Below, in pieces: positions 36,120-49,035 of a DNA stretch of 64,000 nucleotides. The notes below the pieces were generated by a model. It made no database searches and was not told the origin of the DNA. It was given only the letters and a program-made list of their open reading frames with translations. This stretch comes from Fasciola hepatica (Eukaryota > Platyhelminthes > Trematoda > Plagiorchiida > Fasciolidae), in assembly GCA_948099385.1 (NCBI GenBank), contig CANUEZ040000183.1, positions 124,001 to 188,000 on the forward strand, written 5' to 3'. Made by a program: the position numbers and the translations under genes. How positions within the stretch are numbered: the first letter of the stretch is position 1; every line of letters begins with the position of its first letter.

Positions 36120-37577
36120 GTGAGCTAACAAAATTAAGGGATATGACCAGTCCATAAGGTTTGTATAATTTTTGTACCCTTCTTGTGAATCAAAGTCCGG
36201 AACATTATACAAAATACCTTGTTGGTAATAGTAGCAACTGTAAACAACTTTATTTACCGTATTCTTCGTTGATCTACATCTTATTTGCCCTTCTCTTTTG
36301 GTTTTGTGTCTATCTTTATTTTATTTGTTATACCTTAACAGTTCCTGGTTCATTTATCATCACAGGCGGTTGGAGGCTGGGATAGAAGTACCACGATTTG
36401 CGTTAAAATCACTGTGAAGTTCTGATGTTCAGGTGACTGTGCAAGGCAAAGCTGGTGTGCTAAACAGTCAAACCTTTTTTTCGGTAAATGCAAACTTCCT
36501 CAAGAAAGTGTTTACTGATTTTCTTGTCCTTCTCGATTGGGAGTGGCGTTTAGCCAGTCATATAACCAAATAATAATTACTGACTTCTCAACGTATAACT
36601 GGAAGTGCAGTTCACTATGTTCCTAGTTGTTATTCCATATTTACTCGGATACTGTAGAAATATATCTGGTTTTATTTACATCCAAAAGCAGCAACCTGAA
36701 CACGATGTGCTTCCACCCGGGTACAAAACGCTTTGACTTGGTAGTATACGGTTGGGTGAAACGGATCTGTTTTGTTGCTGAATAGACGAATGAGGTGGTG
36801 GTATTTCATGCGAACACGTAGCAACGTTTAAACTGATCTTGTTTACTTGCGATGAACTGATGATGAGGACGTGAAGGAGGTAGAACAACTCACATCTCTG
36901 AAATGATTTACCATTCAGTTACATCAGAAGCTCAGTTATAATGGCTATTGGATCCACCTGACAAGCTAAGGTCAACAAGTTTCGCCAGTTAGAAATTAAA
37001 CTTCCGTGATCGATAACCGAATATAAGAAATACCAGTAAGCCATCGCAACTGTTTTAACCACATTTCTCTTCCTCAATTCTCTGAAAATGTACGTGTTAG
37101 AGTTATTAACAGTGGCCACTCACTTTAGTTTTGGCCTGCAAAAAGATCTCGTGTCACCTATTTTGTGAGCACCGTTGGAAAGTTTACAGCTTTTGTTAGT
37201 AAACTCATTTATCCATACATATAAGTAATGTATCATACATAACGAATGCAGATCTATTTACTTATCCATTTACTTTTAATCTTCATTGTGCCTCGTAGTT
37301 AAAATGAACCATATTTCCCTACTGAACTCGAAGGCTGAAAGGACTGAACGAAACTAATGAAGAAACCAGCAGTGTGATCAATCGTACTTGCTGTAAATCT
37401 TTCATCTAAGTAATGTTTAATTATTCACACAGCTTGAATATTATTTGTCCCCACTGAAAGGAGACTGATCAAACGTTGTAGCACTCGCAAAATTGGTAAT
37501 ATGAGTACTCAGCTGCTTAAACATGATAACGTCCTCCGCGTCATTCTTTGTCTTGATAATACTCCATCCTTTGTCAG

Positions 37578-37691
37578 AGTGCTACCAGTTCAACCCAGCT
37601 GGGAAGGCAATCACTGAATGGAGGGTCACGCTTATGGCGTGTGCAAAGACAAAAGAACGATGTTATTCACAAACACAAAGAGTTCGTCAAG
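37578..37691 (+). CDS. Kinesin-13 exon 9: start of C-terminal helical tail
   Basis: This exon encodes residues 734-771. The first half is Ser/Gly-rich; the second half, VQRQKNDVIHKHKEFVK, looks like the charged helix after the linker in kinesin-13 tails. The acceptor is CTTTGTCAG at 37569-37577 and the donor AAG|GTTAGT. Both ends are phase 0, agreeing with exons 8 and 10. It is short, so support is mainly splice sites and phase. Confidence 0.68.
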
Positions 37692-40429
37692 GTTAGTTTT
37701 ACTCTCATCATTCAGTTTGGTGGAACTAACTTCACTCGCCAAACCTTTGCGGAAGAATTCTCACATCGTTGGGGAGTGATTATTATGGATTGTTTGAAGT
37801 GCTCTGTTTTCATTAGGAATGGCGACTTTATATGAGATATTTTTGCGAAGTCCTAGTTTGTTGAAGCGAATTATAGATTATTTCAGCCTCGCCTTCTTAT
37901 TTGCTTAGAGTGGAAAAAATGAGTATCAATCCTCAGTAGCACCATAATGGAAAAATATAAAACATTATTTTCATAAGTGCAACTTATCCCTGAAGGCAAA
38001 TCTAGCACCATGTTGCTACCAAAATTATCAAATCATGGTCATTTAAATTAAAATCTTAACCGCTATTCAGTGAAATAATTCTTTTTGGAGTCTGATTACC
38101 AAAATTCCTACAGAAATGGCATACTTGCGATCATAATTTGAACTTTATTTTCCAACTTACATGACCCCAGAACAAAACCGTTTTCGAATCCACGAACCTC
38201 ACTCCTACATGAACCTACCAATTCGTGGTCTTTTGTCCCAAGCAAACGGTATAAATTTTTCAACTATTACTTTTGAATTTGCATTAGAAGCAACTACGGC
38301 AAAAAAGTTAGTTCAATCATTTGACGGGTGAATTTAACTGACCCAGAGTAAGAAACAAGTGCATCAGACCCTTACGGACCACCTGAAGCGGCCTTGGAAA
38401 AGAAGGCTGAACATTTATTTTAACCCGTTTCTGCCTTGAAGAAGTCATGAGCCAAGGAATTCAACCAGTATCAGGTGAAACATTTCCAAACCAAATGATG
38501 TGACAGTAGATTAACCTCAAGTAGCTAACTTTGATGAGATAAACCATCGAATATCTTAGTTAGCTTCCGAAATTCCGGCTAGTTTAGAGCCTCAAACTCG
38601 TAAAAGTCTGATTTGTTCTTTGCTGCCAATATGATCTTTGTGATAAAGAAGAAAATAGCATCAAAAGGACCTTTTTTAAATTGATACTTTGCAGTTCAGC
38701 TGTGCAAGACCAAAGGGGATAAATTGCAGACTGCTGTAGCAGCATTGTTGGGATATTAGTATTCTCTATAACTCATTTTTAATCAAAGAGTTTCCCACTT
38801 TCAAATTATGAACTGCAGTCGCACCACTGGCTTGGTATAGCATACAGTACAATGGCTGAATAAATAAAGCATTGTAAATGATACAAGCAATGGAGTAAAG
38901 CGAAATATCGTATAGTTTTTATTCTAAGAAGAAGCAGGGGTCTTGTAGAGGGAGATCTTGTTAAACGATGTAGACTCACTATCCTGAAAGTCAAGTTTCA
39001 TCTTGCAACATATTCGAAGCACATTGTTAACGATCTTAAAAAACATGAAATAACTGCATATTACTTCTAGGGATACTCAACTGTTAGCTGAAACCTGGTT
39101 CTGAACGACGAATCGTTTAAGAAGAGAAATTTAGATGCAAGGTTAGTTGGTGAAACCACCCAGAAAATGCTGGAGAAAGGCCAGTTTTAAAGGTGATGAA
39201 GTCTTTCTGAACAACAGCTTCACTTAGACTTATACGTTGCGAGGTGTATTACTTATGCAATCATCGGTGTTTTTAGCTGTGTTTAATTGCATATTAATGC
39301 AAAATAACTGTGGATGCAAAAGCAAAAGGAACACAATAATTTGAGGACGAAAGCTACCATGACCATCGTGAGTCGTATCAAAGACAAATCAGAACTTGAC
39401 AGACAAAATAACCTATGGTATTTTTCAGGCTTGTAGAGGTGCACGTGATTCGAGACTGTACCAGAGTGGTGTTGAATGTCAGGCTGAAGGTTAAACGTGC
39501 CCTGCATTGTATACTCAGGTAACCAAATAGTTTAGTGCTTTTCTAAATGTATTTCAGAACATATTTCTACTAGTCTCCAACCACACTGTTTGGTTGATTA
39601 GGTTCAACAAACGGAGGCTGCAATAAAAAAGTATATTGTTTCCCTAAGTGAACTACTGACTGTAAGCATCTTCATTGAGAACTCTAGAGTATAATATTGG
39701 GAACATTTCCTACAAGATAGTAACCACTTTGACTTATAGAAGACCGCGCAGAGGGTGGACCTTCTAAAGTACTGATAAATAAAATATGTCGGACTCCAAA
39801 ATATCAAAGAGGCCTTTCAGTACCATTCAATATGCCACCACCGAACAAGGGTTGGAGTGTATAAAAATAACTGTGCCATGTTGTGTGTTGAACGAGAAAG
39901 ATGTGATGACAGCAAAGTAGCAATTGTTTAAGCTGTCTTAAGAAAGGTTACTGGCACTGGCCAAAACGTCGGTAATCCTAATTTTCCACCGACAACGCCA
40001 TGTAATTGATTTTAAGTTTTTCTCTTTTTAATCCTAGCTGATGTGGTTTAATGGGGAAAGATAGCTCGTCAGTTAACTAGGATTGAACGAAAGCCATAGA
40101 TTTTGATGGTCTATGGGTGATACAGTTGGGCACGATAACGGATTTGATACCATCATCGTGCAACATGATAGTCAGTGTTAGGGGGATTTTCTTTCTTTCC
40201 AGTGATGAATGCTTGGTAAGTTAACAACATTTCGGAACAAATCGTCTTGTAATCCCAGATTATCAGTCATTATAATGGGGCAATTCTTCCTTCCTGGGAA
40301 ATTAATATCAATAAATTTATCAGTGTTCTTGCAAACGTGGTTACAAGGAAAGTATAGCATTACCCGACGACTTACCAGAATAAGTTCAGGCCTCTAAAGA
40401 GTTAGTAGATTCTACTACTGGACAACTGA
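37692..40429. other. Kinesin intron 9, upstream of the LINE remnant
   Basis: No exon was recognised; a further small kinesin exon of compatible phase cannot be excluded. No repeat family could be named. Sequence is AT-rich with scattered stops in all frames. Confidence 0.4.
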
Positions 40430-42200
40430 AGCATTCAAATAATTACTTCCATCTTGGGAGAGTAGACTATCCCTGTCTTAAACGGTTACGCAGTAAGAAC
40501 GGGTTAGTCTACAAAATGCGCAATTCACCTGAGGTCGGCAAAATATCCAGCTTGATCAAAAAGGAAATCGAACATCAAGACTTAACATTCCCTCAACACT
40601 TTCTGCACCGCAGGATCATCAAAGATAGATGACAAGGGATCAGCTTACTCTGTGGTTAGAAGAAAAGTCTCCGCCGTGATGATACGGATTTTCACCTAAA
40701 TTCTCAGTTTTCCGTCAAGCCAAAAATTCAGAAGCTAAACATTTTCCGTCCAGGAAGTCATTTTGCTCTTCAAGTCCACCGAGTTCAGTGAAGCTTTTGA
40801 ACCGAAAGACCTACCTTCAGCAGTACTTAGATACGGAGCTACACCTCGCTCAAAGTTAGTGATCATTGCTTTCGATCATTAACTTGAACCATTCTTTATT
40901 CCTGACTGTAGGTGTCGTGTCACAATCATTCCGTTACCAAAAGTATCTAGTAACCGAAGGTGACCCAAGAAATTCCGCCCAGCCGTAATTCCTCCATCGA
41001 AGGTGGAACTAGTTGAAAGTGCTAAAATTCAGACTCTCAAAAAGCACTGTCAAAAATCCCACCGGTGAATACCAATTTGCGCATGAGCCCCGGAGTTCGA
41101 AGATTAATACAGTAGCGTGCATGGTCCATTGCATTGTAAAATTTCTCAAGGATTTGTACAACCCACTTACGTGTGTCTTTCCTTATTACATACTAGAGTC
41201 TGACAGTGTGCCACGATCCCTATATCTCAAAAGATTGAAATCGTTTGGTTGCCTCGCATTCCTACTTAATTGGCTGAAAGTGTACTCCTCGCAGAAGAAC
41301 ATAGTGCACCACATTTGCAAGAAAATTTCCCGGACATCTTTTCAGCAGTACTGGTGTTTGTCAAAAGCTGTTCTTTCTCCATACTTATTCAATACTTACA
41401 TCAGCGACTTAGAGGCAACCCACCCAGCCATCCTAGTCAAGTACACTGATGACGTTGTTTCGGGTCGATCTGCCTCCCAGCAGTCCGATTTTGATGCGTC
41501 GTGAAAATATTGTACATGTTCTAAACTTTTCTGAGCAGTCCGGCCTTATGCTAAACAATACCAAATGTCAAGAGAGCCTTTTTCCATTTAACGATCACGT
41601 TTTATAGAAGACAGCATCAACAACTCTAGTCCCGTTGCACTTGTGGACTGTGTAAAATACGCTGATGTAACTTTACAAAAGAACTCACTTTGGGTTTTAC
41701 ACACAGAGACTACTATTTTAAAGTTCCGTAGACTTCCCCTTCAAATTCTTGAATTTTGAAAGTTCATTGTTCACCAGCCTATCATTTATTCCTTCCCATG
41801 CCAGTGGACATTTTTCCTTATTCTATATTATTCTCCAGTGATTCTTCATGGTCCGTTACAGAAGGACTACGTCACTCTTTGTAGCGGTCTAAGCACCGTA
41901 AGTCTTTTTTCTGGGGTAGACATGAGAGATTTCATATCGGGCTTATGTGATAAGCACATAATAGCATCTATTTTATTCACCAAAATGATCGCTGCAAACA
42001 GTTTCCACGCACTTCATAAAGACCGTTCTCTGAGCCAGTTATATCCGTCTGCCCATTCCGAGTTTCGGCCACTCCCTTCCAAAGTATCACTGTGCAGAAC
42101 GTCCGTAGTTGGTGTTGGAACAAAAAACGATGGAGTTTTGTGTGAGCTGTTGACCCATTTTGGCACATACAACCTTTCTTCATTTATTTCTTGGCTACGG
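40430..42200 (+). mobile_element. CR1-like non-LTR retrotransposon (LINE) remnant
   Basis: A single LINE ORF can be followed through several frames in kinesin intron 9. KLRSKN-type linker sequence appears around 40480, then FLHRRIIKD (about 40600), then VTIIPLPKV (about 40920) and YQFAHEPRSS (about 41070). The core follows as LNWLKVYSS, AVLSPYLFNTYISDLEATHP and VKYTDDVVSG (41260-41470), then CVKYADVTL (about 41650), and a C-terminal segment to about 42180. The 5' endonuclease half was not found, so the copy is 5'-truncated, as LINE insertions commonly are. Confidence 0.8.
41013..41504 (+). pseudogene. CR1-like reverse transcriptase core, disrupted
   Basis: This is the longest open piece (163 codons) of the LINE. 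It holds a fingers block (MVHCIVKFLKDLYNPLTCV), LNWLKVYSS, AVLSPYLFNTYISD and the catalytic box, which reads YTDD where LINEs have YADD. The frame ends with TGA at 41502-41504, just before the region that normally reads SGLMLN, which is found in another frame at about 41540. No functional product is expected. Confidence 0.78.
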
Positions 42201-43669
42201 AAAAGCACGGTAAAACAAGCTCAAGCCAGCAAAATAATAACAATAATGTATTTAACTTCAAAATGAATCCTATTTTCGATTTGTGGTTATAACTATCCAT
42301 TCTTGACTGCGTGATCGCATGGGACATCTTTCATGCCATTTTCCAGAAATAAGAAAATATTTCGGGAAGATAAGTATTTGTACCGCAATAAAAAAGTAGA
42401 GTCTTCATGACGGTATTTTCGATCTCAGCCCATTCACGAATTTTTTAGATACTCGCTTCTTGAGTATGATGTTATTTGTATAGAAATCGAATGGGCTGAA
42501 ACAGACTGAATCATTTCACGATGCAGATAAAATGGGATTTTGACTGGTAACTCTACTTAGTTATGGCGTACTTTAGAGACTGTAGGTATGATTCCGTTGA
42601 CAGAAATGTTCGCAGGTAAATAATCTATGTTGAACGACATCAGTCTGCGGGAACATATGAGTGGCCACTGCATATCTTCAAAAGCTACTGCCCAGCTCTG
42701 GCAATGAAGTTGACAAAATCTTTGGTTTGATATAAATGACGAAGAAAAATTCATTTCCGCCATGGAATATTCGCTAGAATAATGTTACACCTTAAGGTTT
42801 CCTTCGGTTCCCGAGATCTAGATTGTCTTAGAGATCGCCCTGTTGTCACATGAAGACTGTGATACCGAGCAATGTTTGGTATTTTTTTGCACCTTCACAG
42901 TGTAAGATGCTGCTCCCGAAATGGGTTTATCTGAAATCAAACCTTGAAATATTTATGGAGATAATAAATCAGGTGCTTCATTTATCTGGTGAGTTAGTAA
43001 CCGAAAATTTTCATCATGTACACAAAAAGCACTTCCCAGTGTCAGTCATCCGTTACGTCGATAGAAAATCTCCTTGTACAGTAAGGGTCTCGTGTACGCC
43101 GCTGTAATTAGACCAGTTATATTTGGTTCAGGAACTCGATTATCGCGCAAATTCAAGATGGGACACAGGGTCGCAGGATTACGAAACAGATCATAAGATG
43201 AAACGCAATTTTTGTTAAGTCAGGTCTTGATTGGAAGTAGGGAAAAGTGATCAATATTGGAAGAAATATATGAAATGCACAACCAATGGAATTTTTCTTC
43301 TATAGAATGTCAGTTGCTTTTCTTGGATGGGCTCCCGGATGCTCACTCTATTAGTGGTCAGATAAACTCCGAGATATGAACCAGCCTTGCTATTATGTTT
43401 ATACAATTTATAAAAAAACTTACGGTCATTCATAATTATGTTCTTACGGTTTCCACATTTTGATTATTTTTGTTTCTAATTGAGGTTCTTCATAATTGGT
43501 AACAACTCACTACTCGGTTACTGGTCTTTTCATCTGAATTAGTAGGATCTGAGGACTGTCAGTTTGACACTCACTTCATACTCTATTGGGTTTAGGCTTC
43601 TCAAAGATTTCTTAGAATGATGGCGTGAATAAATATAACAAGTAATACGTCACCTTAATGTTTTGACAG
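42201..43669. other. Kinesin intron 9, downstream of the LINE remnant
   Basis: An open frame of 85 codons at 42850-43107 has a weak acceptor-like site (TTCACAG) and a donor-like site (ACA|GTAAGG), but its sequence matches nothing in kinesins and it is left out of the gene model. Otherwise nothing was recognised. Confidence 0.4.
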
Positions 43670-43742
43670 AATCTGCCCAAGTGGATAGCAGAACACCAGA
43701 GGCTTCTGGATAAAGCGCATCGCGACAACATCAATATGTTAG
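43670..43742 (+). CDS. Kinesin-13 exon 10: C-terminal helix
   Basis: This exon encodes residues 772-795 plus one base: WIAEHQRLLDKAHRDNINML. The spacing of His, Leu and charged residues resembles the coiled-coil region of kinesin-13 C-termini. The acceptor is TTTTGACAG and the donor TTAG|GTAAGA. The other two frames hit stops before the donor, which supports the phase used. Confidence 0.72.
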
Positions 43743-43926
43743 GTAAGAAATGGCTGTACGATGTCAGGTATGATTGAATGAATGAGTTCGCATTCTTATG
43801 GTTCTTCACAGTATGCTGTCGTTTTTCTCACAAAGGCTCCCAAGACATTAAATTAACAATATTGTGTGCAACTTTTGATTTAAATTCTTAAGTCATTTGT
43901 CTTGCTTACTTAAGCTAACGGTGTGA

Positions 43927-43968
43927 AGGATTCCAGATATAAATTTGTTATCAGATATTCTGGAATCC
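43927..43968. repeat. Short inverted repeat in kinesin intron 10
   Basis: GGATTCCAGATAT and ATATTCTGGAATCC are inverted copies with one extra base, separated by about 14 bases. The RNA would form a stem-loop. There is no sign of function beyond the pairing. Confidence 0.5.
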
Positions 43969-45070
43969 AAAGATTTTTGTACTTTTTGAACAAAGATAAA
44001 TACTCGTTACAAGTTTTGTGCTTATGAGGCAAATTTACACCAACTCGGAAACGTTACCTGAATTTCAGGGAATTGCCGTTGATTGTGTGGCTTTTACTTC
44101 AAAACTTTCACTGTCAAACAGTTTTACTTGGATGTACGCCTGTGATTAAATACGACCAGTAATAGTTAACCGGTTCTTGGTTTGTCCGACATGGTCACCC
44201 AGGGTCGGAATCCTGCAGCGGCCGGTCACTTCCAATCTGTTGGCTATTAATCTTATCTAATGAAATTTTATTATGGTCCCTTGATGGATCATCTAATGTC
44301 ACTTCTCATCTCAGGAAAGATCACATCGTCATTTACACGAACCAAAACAAACTACCGAAAGACAATTTACTTGTGGTTAAATAAGAAATCAGGGACCTGT
44401 CAGACAGCAATTTTGGGATGTTTGTTACCCTACGAAGAATTTTACTTCGGTAAATTCATTACAACTAAACTCTAACGAGGTATGCAAAATATATTTAGTT
44501 TCAAGGCTCTAATGAAACTTGAAGTGGAAAATAGAAATGTAAGTCGTCACGTTGCATGTGAAGTTGCCATGTTTCACAACGGATGCACAAGCAAATCTCC
44601 ATGACAATCAGTTACCCGGACAATGGGTGGATGAGACGGGAGGAAAACAGAATACACTGAAACAAGAGTTTTAAAATATTCGTTTTTTACATATCAGTTA
44701 GGGCATTTTCATAAGCTTGACCTATGTACGCAGTTATTGATCATTGAACACTGTGACTGGTAGACACAAGCTCGTCGAAAGCTGTCAGATCCTGCACGGG
44801 ATTTATGCGCGCTGCTATAATCAATATTCAGGTTTGTATTCAGATAAGTTCTACGCGTACGATACAATGGATCGTGTAAAAAAATTCATGTATAGTGACT
44901 GGAGTGCACACTGAACAAGTGAACAGTGACTGGTCCAAATGAGATTTCTGGTTTTGCTAGTGAATGAAGCCCGAACTCGCCACAATGCTGCCGACCCGTC
45001 TTCTTATTTGGAGATTGGAAGAAATCTCCCGGTAGAATGGCCAAAGTCAGTGTTTTCCCAGTAGTGACGA

Positions 45071-45196
<126 letters not shown>

Positions 45197-45647
45197 AACC
45201 AGAAGTATGAAAATCCAACAAAATGTTCTTAGGACTAAATGGATGAATACTGTGTCGTTTGTGGTAGCAAGGGTGATAAAAACTAAAGGTTTTCAACGAA
45301 TAACTTGCTTGCTTGAGTGTGAAGCATCTCTTTAAATAAAACTTAATAAACCATTTCTGCTATTGTTTCGGCATAGTCCAAATTATTTACTGATTATTAT
45401 GAACGCTGCTATGCAGAATTGGGTTTTACTAGTTTTCGTCTACAAGCCGTTCAATAAGTTAGATGATGAAGATTTTCAGAGCAACCGAGTTTGATCACTT
45501 TTATTTAAAGAGAAAAATGTTAAAGCTTTTCTAATATAAAGGTGTAACCAACAATTCAGCCCAAGTAATTTTTGTGGCTGTTAACCTATATTTGAATTAG
45601 TGCGGACGTGGAGTTATTGAAAAGTATCTTTCTCATTATGATTTTAG

Positions 45648-45710
45648 CTTATGTGGATTTGCTAACAAATCGACTGAGCAAGGATATCAGCCAGCTGAAA
45701 ACCATACAAG
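45648..45710 (+). CDS. Kinesin-13 exon 11: C-terminal helix
   Basis: This exon encodes residues 796-816: AYVDLLTNRLSKDISQLKTI and Gln. It resembles the kinesin-13 tail block in which a D-Y-V segment is followed by a helix with L..L..I..L heptad spacing. The acceptor is GATTTTAG; the donor CAAG|GTCAGT leaves one base for the last exon. Confidence 0.75.
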
Positions 45711-46591
45711 GTCAGTTTGCCAATAAGAATATTCCATTGTATTCGGTTTGCATCCCTTTCGTGTGAAAATGGATGAGTTGTTTGTTTGAACTAATGTGAT
45801 CCCAAGCACTTAAAATTAACCGAATGGTAGACAATTTTCATTTTGAATGGTTTTCGTACAGAAGGTGTCAGTCCTATCAGGTTATAAGAGAGACAAGAGA
45901 GAATTTGTTTTCCGCCTATATCCAGCGGGATCCACTTCATAGTTAATGAATCACACAGAGGAAAAAGAAATCCAACAGCATGAGCGAATATGATGGAAGT
46001 CTTGGGAAGCATCAAAAGAAACTAAGTGTTAACTCTTTTGTCATAATGTACAAAGAGGAAAGAAACAAACTTAAATCAGCTGGCTTAACGTAGTTACCTA
46101 CCCGATACAAAAGATAAATTTCTCTAAAGAATAATGTTTAGGAACAGCCGTGGATGAATGTACGTGGCATATTGACTGCAGTTTTATTTGTGAGTTGTCT
46201 GTGTCTATGTATTCTTTACACTATGATGTAGGTATTACCAACCAATTCATGCTCGCTATAAATTGTAGGCCTGACTTGTATGTTTTATTATTCAATATGC
46301 GTTACCAATGCTCACGTAACCAATAAATGTCACGGAAGAACTGTCTCCGTATCTGATTCTAGCTAGGAATCCTCAGTAGTACATATCCCGAGATTCTATA
46401 AGATGTTCAACTGAAAATTTTCAGCCCCGTGTTCACGTCTTAGATAGAGCTCGAGGTTTTCGACAAAAAAACGTTGTTTAATGTTCCAGTGCATGAAGTG
46501 TATTAGAAATCAAATGATTCATCGGTCAACGGCTTTTGAATAACGATTGATATTTTATCTGGAGTGCTTTAACGGCACTCTTTTGGTCATC

Positions 46592-46720
46592 GGAAAACCA
46601 CGAGATTGATTACAAACTGTTTCATCCTGTTTTTCAGGGACTAATAATTGTGCATGTCTATTGAGCCCTTACTATGGCTTAAAATTGAATTTACAGGGCT
46701 GTGAGTCCACCACACTAATG
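46592..46720 (-). repeat. tRNA-derived SINE copy C (most diverged)
   Basis: Compared with the copy at 28550-28714 it keeps AAAACCACG, CTGTTTCATCCT, GTGCATGTCTA and GAGCCC in the same order and orientation. The tRNA part is largely decayed and the B box is no longer readable. It lies in kinesin intron 11. Confidence 0.5.
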
Positions 46721-47136
46721 CGTGGAGTATCTAAATTTGCTTTCTGTAGAGTGGTTCACGTTATTAATAAAAAAAGTTCTGGTGATAGTCAAGATCATTG
46801 AACAAATGGAGAAGTTTCTTACTTTATACTTTCTGAAGAGGCATCCATTTTTATGAGACTACCTTTCCTGCATATGGTAAACAACACATGATCAAATGAA
46901 AGTGTAGTAGCTCGAAAGCACCGCAGTTTCATTTGTTACCCAGAGAATGATATCAAACCACCCAAGTCATTATATCTTTGGTACATCTGTCGATCCGAAT
47001 TTGCAATAAAACGGGGTTTTGAAGCCGAATCAAGTTCGTTACAAAAATTTTACTTCCCGTATATAATCGCAAACTAATGTTTTTTATTTGTGCTCTCCGC
47101 AGAGATCATTTACTCCACTCACATTTTGCTTTTCAG

Positions 47137-47198
47137 ATGACGCGATTTTCTTGCGAAGCCTGCAAACACAGGCCCAGTCACTGTCTCCAAACTGGTAA
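47137..47198 (+). CDS. Kinesin-13 exon 12: last coding exon with stop
   Basis: Read in the phase left by exon 11, this exon gives DDAIFLRSLQTQAQSLSPNW followed by TAA at 47196-47198. The acceptor is TTGCTTTTCAG. Heptad-like spacing continues from exon 11. Another frame here stays open to 47295, but it does not fit exon 11 and resembles nothing I know. Confidence 0.72.
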
Positions 47199-47811
47199 CC
47201 GTTGGCACACAACACGTCCGTCACTACCAAATTCACCCCTTACCATTGACAGACGGACAAAACATGGAGAACATGAACACTTGGCAATTGTGTGAACTCC
47301 AGCCCGGTCTCCCATTTAAGCGTCCGACGGAATTGTGTGTTTGCAAACCATGTCTTGTACATAATTGAAAACTAACATAACCTCTTTAGGAAAGCTGATC
47401 ATCTACCTATCGATCCTTAAATGTCAAATGAAACTCAACATGTAAATTCCTAGTCCAATTCAACCGGGTTCTCGCAGTGAAAAAACACGGCAGACCTGTA
47501 ATCAGTTCACGGACAGAAATTCTCTATCGTTCTAAGCGAGCGGTTTACACGAGTCTAGGGGTCTGCTGCTTCTTGGTTTAATGTCCCAAACGAATAACGG
47601 AAGTCGTTCAGGAACCAGACTGTTCACACTTTGCATGTGAAATTTTAAATGTGTATGGCTATTGGATGTCTATTTGTTCACAGTGCAACTATTTTCGAAC
47701 ATGATGAAACACGAAAAAAGAGCTTGCTAGTAAAGCTTGAAAATAACAGCTAAGTGACTACTGAAGTACTTAGTTCAAAAGCCTATTTGGCGATATGTTT
47801 TCATGCTTCCC

Positions 47812-47817
47812 AATAAA
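47812..47817 (+). promoter_or_regulatory. Candidate polyadenylation signal AATAAA
   Basis: This is the first AATAAA I see downstream of the kinesin stop codon, about 610 nt after it and just before a (TA)n tract. Another lies at 48063-48068. AATAAA is common by chance in AT-rich DNA, so this is only a candidate 3' end. Confidence 0.25.
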
Positions 47818-47858
47818 TAAGTAGCAGATAAGGAGGGAGAAATAGCATTTGGAGGAGG

Positions 47859-47919
<61 letters not shown>

Positions 47920-47920
47920 T
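47859..47920. repeat. (TA)n microsatellite with interruptions, 3' of the kinesin gene
   Basis: A TA tract broken by a C near its 5' end (TATACATATA) and by a G near its 3' end (TATGTATATA). These interruptions are symmetric, so the tract reads nearly the same on both strands. Confidence 0.95.
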
Positions 47921-48935
47921 AGTAGGTAGTAAGCAGATAGGAGGACAAAATTTTCCCCGAGGCTCACGACCGGTTTTGCGCTTATTGCTGCTTATGATGC
48001 ATACGTAAATGGTGCTCACCGCCCTGAAGACGTGCGTAGGGGATTTTGCCATATAGAATGGAAATAAAAATGCAATTCATTTTTATTATCAAATTGTGCT
48101 TTCATGATACTAGAAAGTAGGTGATGTCTATTGAGCAGTTAGTTTGGAAGAGCGACATATTGTTCGGAAGTTATCAAAAAAGTCATTTACAGACAAATTG
48201 GAAGCCTTTCCTTTGAAAGCAAAAATTCCAAGCAGTGTAGTTATGCTGCTCACGGAGGGTACCCTGATAACAAACAAAGGAATCATTTTACATATATGCC
48301 CGAACAATCTAGGTTAAGCACACGGGGCAAATATGAAGCACCATCAATTATCATCAGTGAGGTGAATTTCTTGTTTTGGAAGTAGAATTGTGGATACAGA
48401 TTCGTTGAAGATTATGAATTATTAGTTTCTCAGAAAACAAGAAAGGAGTGTCACGCAGATGTTATTCTACTGTAAAAGCTTGTTTTTAAACAGGATCCAC
48501 ATTTTGACTTCAACAAACAAGCTTGAATGTTCACGAGCTGCTGACCTGAAACTAGCCCACTGGTGTCAGTTACCATAAAATAATTATGAAACCTCTTTCA
48601 AAAAACTGCTCAATTTTTTTCCACGGTGCCGGTTTTGGAAAACAAAATTAAAGGGAACGACTATCTTCCGGCATGTCAATCTAAATATTTCAATAAATCA
48701 CGAGCTTTCTAGCAGAAAGCAGTCCAAACTTACCGAAGGTTAGAACCAGCAGTGAAAAAGCCGCGTCCTAATTGTTTCCATTTCCATGATAACCCTGAGT
48801 TTCTGAAGGACGGAAGTGGGCGAACTTTCTGTAATGTTTGACCAATAATCAGCTAAAAAGATGTACATACCACGTAACTACTTGCGAGTAGTGCGTGGGG
48901 TTGATGACTAATTGACTGACTCCCCTTGAGTAGAT

Positions 48936-49035
48936 ATTCCGCCTCACCCAGGGTTCGAACCATGACCTTCAAACCTCGAAGGCTTGTGTGTTACCATTGC
49001 TCAACCCCGCTGCCATCCAGGGCTGATCCGAGTGC
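48936..49035 (-). repeat. Second tRNA-derived SINE type or decayed tRNA-like sequence
   Basis: The minus strand reads GGCAGCGGGGTTGAGCAATG, then GTAACACACAAGCCTTCGAG, and a B box GGTTCGAACCC. The A-box-like TGAGCAATGGTAAC and the B box are spaced like a tRNA, with an anticodon-arm-like segment between them. The ends do not pair as an acceptor stem. Sequence differs from the three SINE copies at 28.6, 34.8 and 46.6 kb, so it is a different family. Confidence 0.5.

Noticed and set aside
42850..43107. 85-codon open frame as an extra kinesin exon in intron 9
   Set aside because: Splice-like sites exist, but the peptide has no kinesin similarity and the gene model is in phase without it.
47077..47295. 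Open frame encoding a Cys/His-containing peptide over the last kinesin exon
   Set aside because: It overlaps exon 12 in another frame; the phase set by exon 11 requires the frame ending at 47198.
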